64,000 bases of DNA from positions 1 to 64,000 of the forward strand of contig NZ_JAEULY010000005.1 in NCBI RefSeq assembly GCF_016793595.1, read 5' to 3'. This document shows, piece after piece, positions 60,533 to 64,000 of the stretch (positions are counted from its first letter, which is position 1; each line of letters begins with the position of its first letter). The notes beneath the pieces were generated by a model. The model saw only the letters and a list, made by a program, of their open reading frames with translations, ran no database searches and was not told the origin of the DNA. A program made the translations under genes and the position numbers. This DNA comes from Phreatobacter sp. (GTDB lineage Bacteria; Pseudomonadota; Alphaproteobacteria; Rhizobiales; Phreatobacteraceae).

Positions 60533-61342
60533 TCAGCGCCCCAGATAGACTTCGATGACGCGCTCGTCGGAACTCACCTTGTCGAGCGTGCCCTCGGACA
60601 GGACCGAGCCTTCGTGCAGGCAGGTGACCTTCACGCCGAGTTCGCGGATGAAGCCCATGTCGTGCTCGACCACCACCACCGAATGGGTCCTGGCGATGTC
60701 CTTCAGGAGGTCGGCGGTAGCCCCGGTCTCGACATCGGTCATGCCGGCTGCGGGTTCGTCGACCAGCAGGAGCTTCGGGTCCTGCGCCAGCAGCATGCCG
60801 ATCTCCAGCCATTGCTTCTGGCCGTGCGAGAGGTCGCCGGCCATGCGCCTGCGATGGTCGCCGAGCCTGACGATGCCGAGGATTTCGTCCACGCGCCGCC
60901 ATATCTCCGCCGAATGGCGCGAAAACAGCGTGCCGAACACCGTGCGGTCGGCCTTCACGGCCATCTCGACATTGTCCTCGACCGTGTGGCTCTCGAACAC
61001 GGTCGGCTTCTGGAATTTCCGGCCGATGCCGAGATTGGCGATGGCCGTCTCGTCGAGCTGGGTCAGGTCGATCTGGCCGTCGAAGATGACGTCGCCGGTG
61101 TCCGGCTTGGTCTTGCCTGTGATGATGTCCATCATCGTGGTCTTGCCGGCGCCGTTCGGGCCGATGATCGCGCGCATCTCGCCGGGCGCGATGACCAGCG
61201 ACAGGTTGTTGATGGCGCGGAAGCCATCGAAGCTCACCGAGACTCCGTCGAGATAGAGCAGCGACTGGGTGACGACCAGCGGCCGCTCGATGGCCTGCAC
61301 CGGCTCGGTCGGCACATGCATGTCCATGGGGTCGATCAGCAT
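60533..61342 (-). CDS. urtD: Urea ABC transporter ATP-binding protein UrtD
   Basis: A 269-residue LivG-type ATPase with a ~25-residue N-terminal extension. Walker A IGPNGAGKTTMMDIITG (~58), signature DLSHGQKQWLEIGMLLA and Walker B KLLLVDEPAAGMTDVET. The SHGQKQWLEIGMLL signature and DEPAAGMTDVET are characteristic of UrtD. It lies 9 nt after urtC. Confidence 0.93.
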   Translation of the reverse strand: MLIDPMDMHVPTEPVQAIERPLVVTQSLLYLDGVSVSFDGFRAINNLSLVIAPGEMRAIIGPNGAGKTTMMDIITGKTKPDTGDVIFDGQIDLTQLDETAIANLGIGRKFQKPTVFESHTVEDNVEMAVKADRTVFGTLFSRHSAEIWRRVDEILGIVRLGDHRRRMAGDLSHGQKQWLEIGMLLAQDPKLLLVDEPAAGMTDVETGATADLLKDIARTHSVVVVEHDMGFIRELGVKVTCLHEGSVLSEGTLDKVSSDERVIEVYLGR

Positions 61343-61351
61343 GGCGGGCCC

Positions 61352-62497
61352 CTATTGCGCGGGTTGCTCGGCCGCGACCGGTGCCGGCGGCTCGCGTTTC
61401 GCCGCCCGCGCGCGCCACCATTCGGTGAACGTGCCGACTATGCCCTTCGGCAGGAACAGCGTCACGAAGACGAACAGGCCGCCGAGCGCGAACAGCCAGC
61501 CTTGCGGGAAGGCGCCGGTGAACCAGCTCTTGGCGAAGTTGACGACGCCGGCGCCGAGCGCCGCGCCGACCAGCGTGCCGCGTCCGCCGACCGCGACCCA
61601 GACGATGGTCTCGATGGAATTGGCCGGCGAGAACTCGCTCGGATTGATGATGCCGACCTGCGGCACGTAGAGCGCCCCGGCAATGCCCGCCATCACGGCC
61701 GAGACGGTCCAGACGAACAGCTTGTAGTTCTCGACGCGGTAGCCGAGGAAGCGCGTGCGCGCCTCGGCGTCTCTCACCGCGATCAGGATCTTGCCGGCCT
61801 TGGAGGTGACGATGGCGCGGGCGACGAGATAGCCGGCCATCAGCGCCAGTACCGACAGCGAGAACAGCGCCGCGCGGGTCGTTTGCGACTGGATGTTGAA
61901 GCCGAGAATGTCCTTGAAATCGGTCAGGCCATTGTTGCCGCCGAAGCCCATGTCGTTGCGGAAGAAGGCGAGCATCAGGGCATAGGTCAGCGCCTGCGTG
62001 ATGATCGACAGATAGACGCCGGTGACGCGCGAGCGGAAGGCGAACCAGCCGAAGACGAAGGCGAGCAGGCCCGGCACCAGGCCGACCATCAGCATGGCAT
62101 AGGGGAAGGACGAGAAACCCCACCAGGTGAAGGGCAGCTCCTTCCAGTTCAGGAACACCATGAAGTCCGGCAGGAAGGGGTGCGAATAGACCCCGCGCGG
62201 GCCGATCTGGCGCATCAGATACATGCCCATGGCGTAGCCGCCGAGGGCGAAGAAGGCGCCGTGGCCGAGCGAGAGGATGCCGCAATAGCCCCAGACCAGA
62301 TCGACCGCGAGCGCGAGGAGCGCATAGGTCATGTATTTGCCCCAGAGGCCGACCGCCGTGTTCGACACGTGGAACATCGAGCCCGGCGGCACGGCGAGGT
62401 TCAGCACCGGCACCAGCACGGCGGCGACGCCAAGCAGGACGAGGAAGATCCAGCCGGCCCGGTCGATCTTCTCGAAGAGGAAGCGGGTCAGCATCAT
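61352..62497 (-). CDS. urtC: Urea ABC transporter permease UrtC
   Basis: A 381-residue LivM-type permease with about ten helices. YALLALAVDLVWGYCGILSL and GHGAFFALGGYAMGMYLMRQ are the UrtC core motifs, with a WWGFSSFPYAML insert, VRDAEARTRFLGYRVENYK coupling region and VGGRGTLVGAALGAGVVN near the end. The start ATG (62495-62497) overlaps the urtB stop, and a second ATG directly follows. The longer open frame upstream lies in urtB. Confidence 0.94.
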   Translation of the reverse strand: MMLTRFLFEKIDRAGWIFLVLLGVAAVLVPVLNLAVPPGSMFHVSNTAVGLWGKYMTYALLALAVDLVWGYCGILSLGHGAFFALGGYAMGMYLMRQIGPRGVYSHPFLPDFMVFLNWKELPFTWWGFSSFPYAMLMVGLVPGLLAFVFGWFAFRSRVTGVYLSIITQALTYALMLAFFRNDMGFGGNNGLTDFKDILGFNIQSQTTRAALFSLSVLALMAGYLVARAIVTSKAGKILIAVRDAEARTRFLGYRVENYKLFVWTVSAVMAGIAGALYVPQVGIINPSEFSPANSIETIVWVAVGGRGTLVGAALGAGVVNFAKSWFTGAFPQGWLFALGGLFVFVTLFLPKGIVGTFTEWWRARAAKREPPAPVAAEQPAQ

Positions 62498-64000
62498 TCC
62501 ACCGCCCGGCCCTTGAGGGCGAACAGCCCTCTCGGTCGCTTCTGGATGAACAGGATGATGAAGACGAGCAGCAGGATCTTGCCGAGCACCGCGCCGGCAT
62601 AGGGCTCGAGGAACTTGTTGGCGATGCCGAGCGTCATGGCGCCGACCAGCGTGCCCCAGAGGTTCCCGACGCCGCCGAACACCACCACCATGAAACTGTC
62701 GATGATGTAGCCCTGGCCGAGATTGGGCGAGACATTGTCGATCTGGCTGAGCGCCACGCCGGCGAGGCCGGCGATCCCCGAGCCGAGGCCGAAGGTGAGC
62801 GCGTCGACCCAGTTGGTGCGGATGCCCATGGCGCCCGCCATGCGCCGGTTCTGCGTCACCGCCCGCGTCTGCAGACCGAAGGGTGTGCGCTTCAGGAACA
62901 GCAGCAGCGCCGCGAAGACCAGCGCCGCGAAGACGATGATGGCGAGCCGGTTGGCGGTGATCGCGAGATTGCCGATCTCGAACGAGCCCGACATCCACGA
63001 GGGGGTCGTCACTTCGCGGTTGGTCGGGCCGAACCAGGAGCGCACGGCCTGCTGGAGGATCAGGCTGACGCCCCATGTCGCGAGCAGCGTCTCCAGCGCG
63101 CGCCCGTAGAGGTGGCGGATGATGAGCCGCTCGATCGCCACGCCGATGGCGCCCGCGACGAGAAAGGCCATGGGCAGGGCGACGAACAGCGAGGCGTCCA
63201 TCAGGCCGGGCGCGATGGCGCGAATGGCCTGCTGCACGACGAAGGTCGTGTAGGCGCCGATCATCACCATCTCGCCATGCGCCATGTTGATCACGCCCAT
63301 GACGCCGAAGGTGATGGCGAGGCCGATGGCGGCGAGCAGCAGGACCGAGCCGAGCGACAGGCCGTACCAGACGTTCTGCCCGGCCTCCCAGAAGGCCAGC
63401 GACCGGCGGATCGCCGTGGCGGCGGTCTCTGCCGCTTCGCGCACGGGCGCTGCCGTATTGGCCGGCAGCGAGCCGAGCATGGCCAGCGCATCCTGATCTC
63501 CCCGGCGCTGGATCACGCCGATGGCGGTGATCCGGTCGACATCGGGCGCGGAGGCGTCGGCGACGGCGATGGCGGCGCGGGCTTCCTCCATCAGGCGCTT
63601 CACGCGGGCGTCGCGCTCCTGTCCGATCGCCTGCGTCAGGGCCGCGAGCGCGCCGGCGTCACGGGACTTGAACACCGCTTCGGCGGCGGCGGCGCGGCGT
63701 CGGGCATCGGGATGCATGAGGGTCAGTGCGCCCATCGCCGCCTCGACGGCGCGGCGGACATTGTTGTTGAGCCTGACCGGACGGGTCGTGCCGGCATCAG
63801 CGGCCGTGCCCGTGGCGGCATTGATGAAGGAGCCGTCCGCCTGCCGGATGAAGACGGCGCGGTCGCCCTGGCGATAGACGAGGCGGTTGTCGCGCAGGGC
63901 CTCGATGACAGGGCTGGCGCGCTCGGAGCCGGAGGAGGCCAGCGCGTTCACCGCATTGGCGATGTCGTTGAAGTTCTCGGTGGCGAAGCGCTGGACCAGC
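62494..64000 (-). CDS. urtB: Urea ABC transporter permease UrtB, 5' end outside window
   Basis: A LivH-type permease read leftward and open at the right window edge (first visible residues LVQRFATENFNDIANAVNAL). The first ~200 visible residues are the large UrtB-specific extracytoplasmic domain (VFIRQADGSFINAATG; HPDARRRAAAAEAVFKSRD). The membrane part starts near WYGLSLGSVLLLAAIGLAIT, with MGVINMAHGEMVMIGAYTTF. The GTG at 63951 is internal, not the start. UrtA and the true start should lie just right of the window. Confidence 0.94.
   Translation of the reverse strand, partial: LVQRFATENFNDIANAVNALASSGSERASPVIEALRDNRLVYRQGDRAVFIRQADGSFINAATGTAADAGTTRPVRLNNNVRRAVEAAMGALTLMHPDARRRAAAAEAVFKSRDAGALAALTQAIGQERDARVKRLMEEARAAIAVADASAPDVDRITAIGVIQRRGDQDALAMLGSLPANTAAPVREAAETAATAIRRSLAFWEAGQNVWYGLSLGSVLLLAAIGLAITFGVMGVINMAHGEMVMIGAYTTFVVQQAIRAIAPGLMDASLFVALPMAFLVAGAIGVAIERLIIRHLYGRALETLLATWGVSLILQQAVRSWFGPTNREVTTPSWMSGSFEIGNLAITANRLAIIVFAALVFAALLLFLKRTPFGLQTRAVTQNRRMAGAMGIRTNWVDALTFGLGSGIAGLAGVALSQIDNVSPNLGQGYIIDSFMVVVFGGVGNLWGTLVGAMTLGIANKFLEPYAGAVLGKILLLVFIILFIQKRPRGLFALKGRAVE

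Noticed and set aside
59651..62602. Very long open frames antisense to urtCDE and the gamma-glutamyltransferase gene (up to 983 codons).
   Set aside because: They mirror real genes on the other strand in high-GC DNA, have no family motifs and show biased, low-complexity composition.

Overview
The window is high-GC DNA from an alphaproteobacterium, most likely a member of the Hyphomicrobiales (Rhizobiales). The evidence is the DUF1150-Hsp20 pair with a ROSE-type RNA thermometer, the rlmH-rsfS pair, DUF2336 and DUF3829 proteins, fxsA near secB, a large set of TctC-type binding proteins, and palindromic intergenic repeats of the kind common in rhizobia. The genus cannot be named from this sequence alone.

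Positions 1-14742 look like an accessory island with slightly lower GC. They start with the edge of an IS5-family element, followed by a 21-bp repeat array and a cassette of three genes: a ParB-like/DNA methyltransferase fusion, a DUF5681 protein and an unknown protein. Next comes a cluster resembling the Rhodopseudomonas palustris cyclohexanecarboxylate (CHC) pathway. It has a BadR-like MarR regulator, BadI-like ring-cleaving hydrolase, BadH-like dehydrogenase, an acyl-CoA ligase, a FadH-type dienoyl-CoA reductase, an AliB-like acyl-CoA dehydrogenase, a crotonase and a Liv-type binding protein. Three of these genes are broken: an internal deletion in the binding protein, a 1-nt frameshift in the ligase, and a dehydrogenase whose 3' end is fused to a serine recombinase remnant. 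Two control regions of the cluster share the same arrangement of AACATATTGAC-like sites. The island ends at the 3' end of tRNA-Ala(GGC).

Positions 14743-46993 are core-like. In order: DUF2336; DUF1150 and hsp20 with the thermometer; ugpBAEC behind a PHO box; rlmH and rsfS; an ArsR-led operon (DUF6958-like, VOC, DoxX, SRPBCC, DUF1579); a BT1-type transporter; a DUF3829 lipoprotein-like protein; an ETFB-methyltransferase-like protein; secB; a crotonase; fxsA; a YejA-like binding protein; HMG-CoA lyase; hrpB; tRNA-Gly(CCC); DUF1801, YaiI and nitroreductase proteins; and then sugar/trehalose genes. The last group contains a ROK-type kinase whose motifs are in circularly permuted order, otsB, a GH15 hydrolase, a membrane-anchored otsA, and an MFS transporter.

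Positions 46997-59748 form a carboxylic-acid uptake and CoA-ester catabolism region. A five-gene operon (tctC-tctB-tctA and two CoA-transferase subunits) diverges from a crotonase-SDR pair. An acyl-CoA dehydrogenase diverges from an IclR regulator, which is followed by two tandem orphan tctC genes. A three-part operator (TTTCA-N5-TGAAA-N5-TTTCA) lies both in the dehydrogenase/iclR gap and before the first orphan tctC. A gamma-glutamyltransferase-family gene follows. The window ends inside the urea transporter operon urtB(partial)-urtC-urtD-urtE, read leftward.
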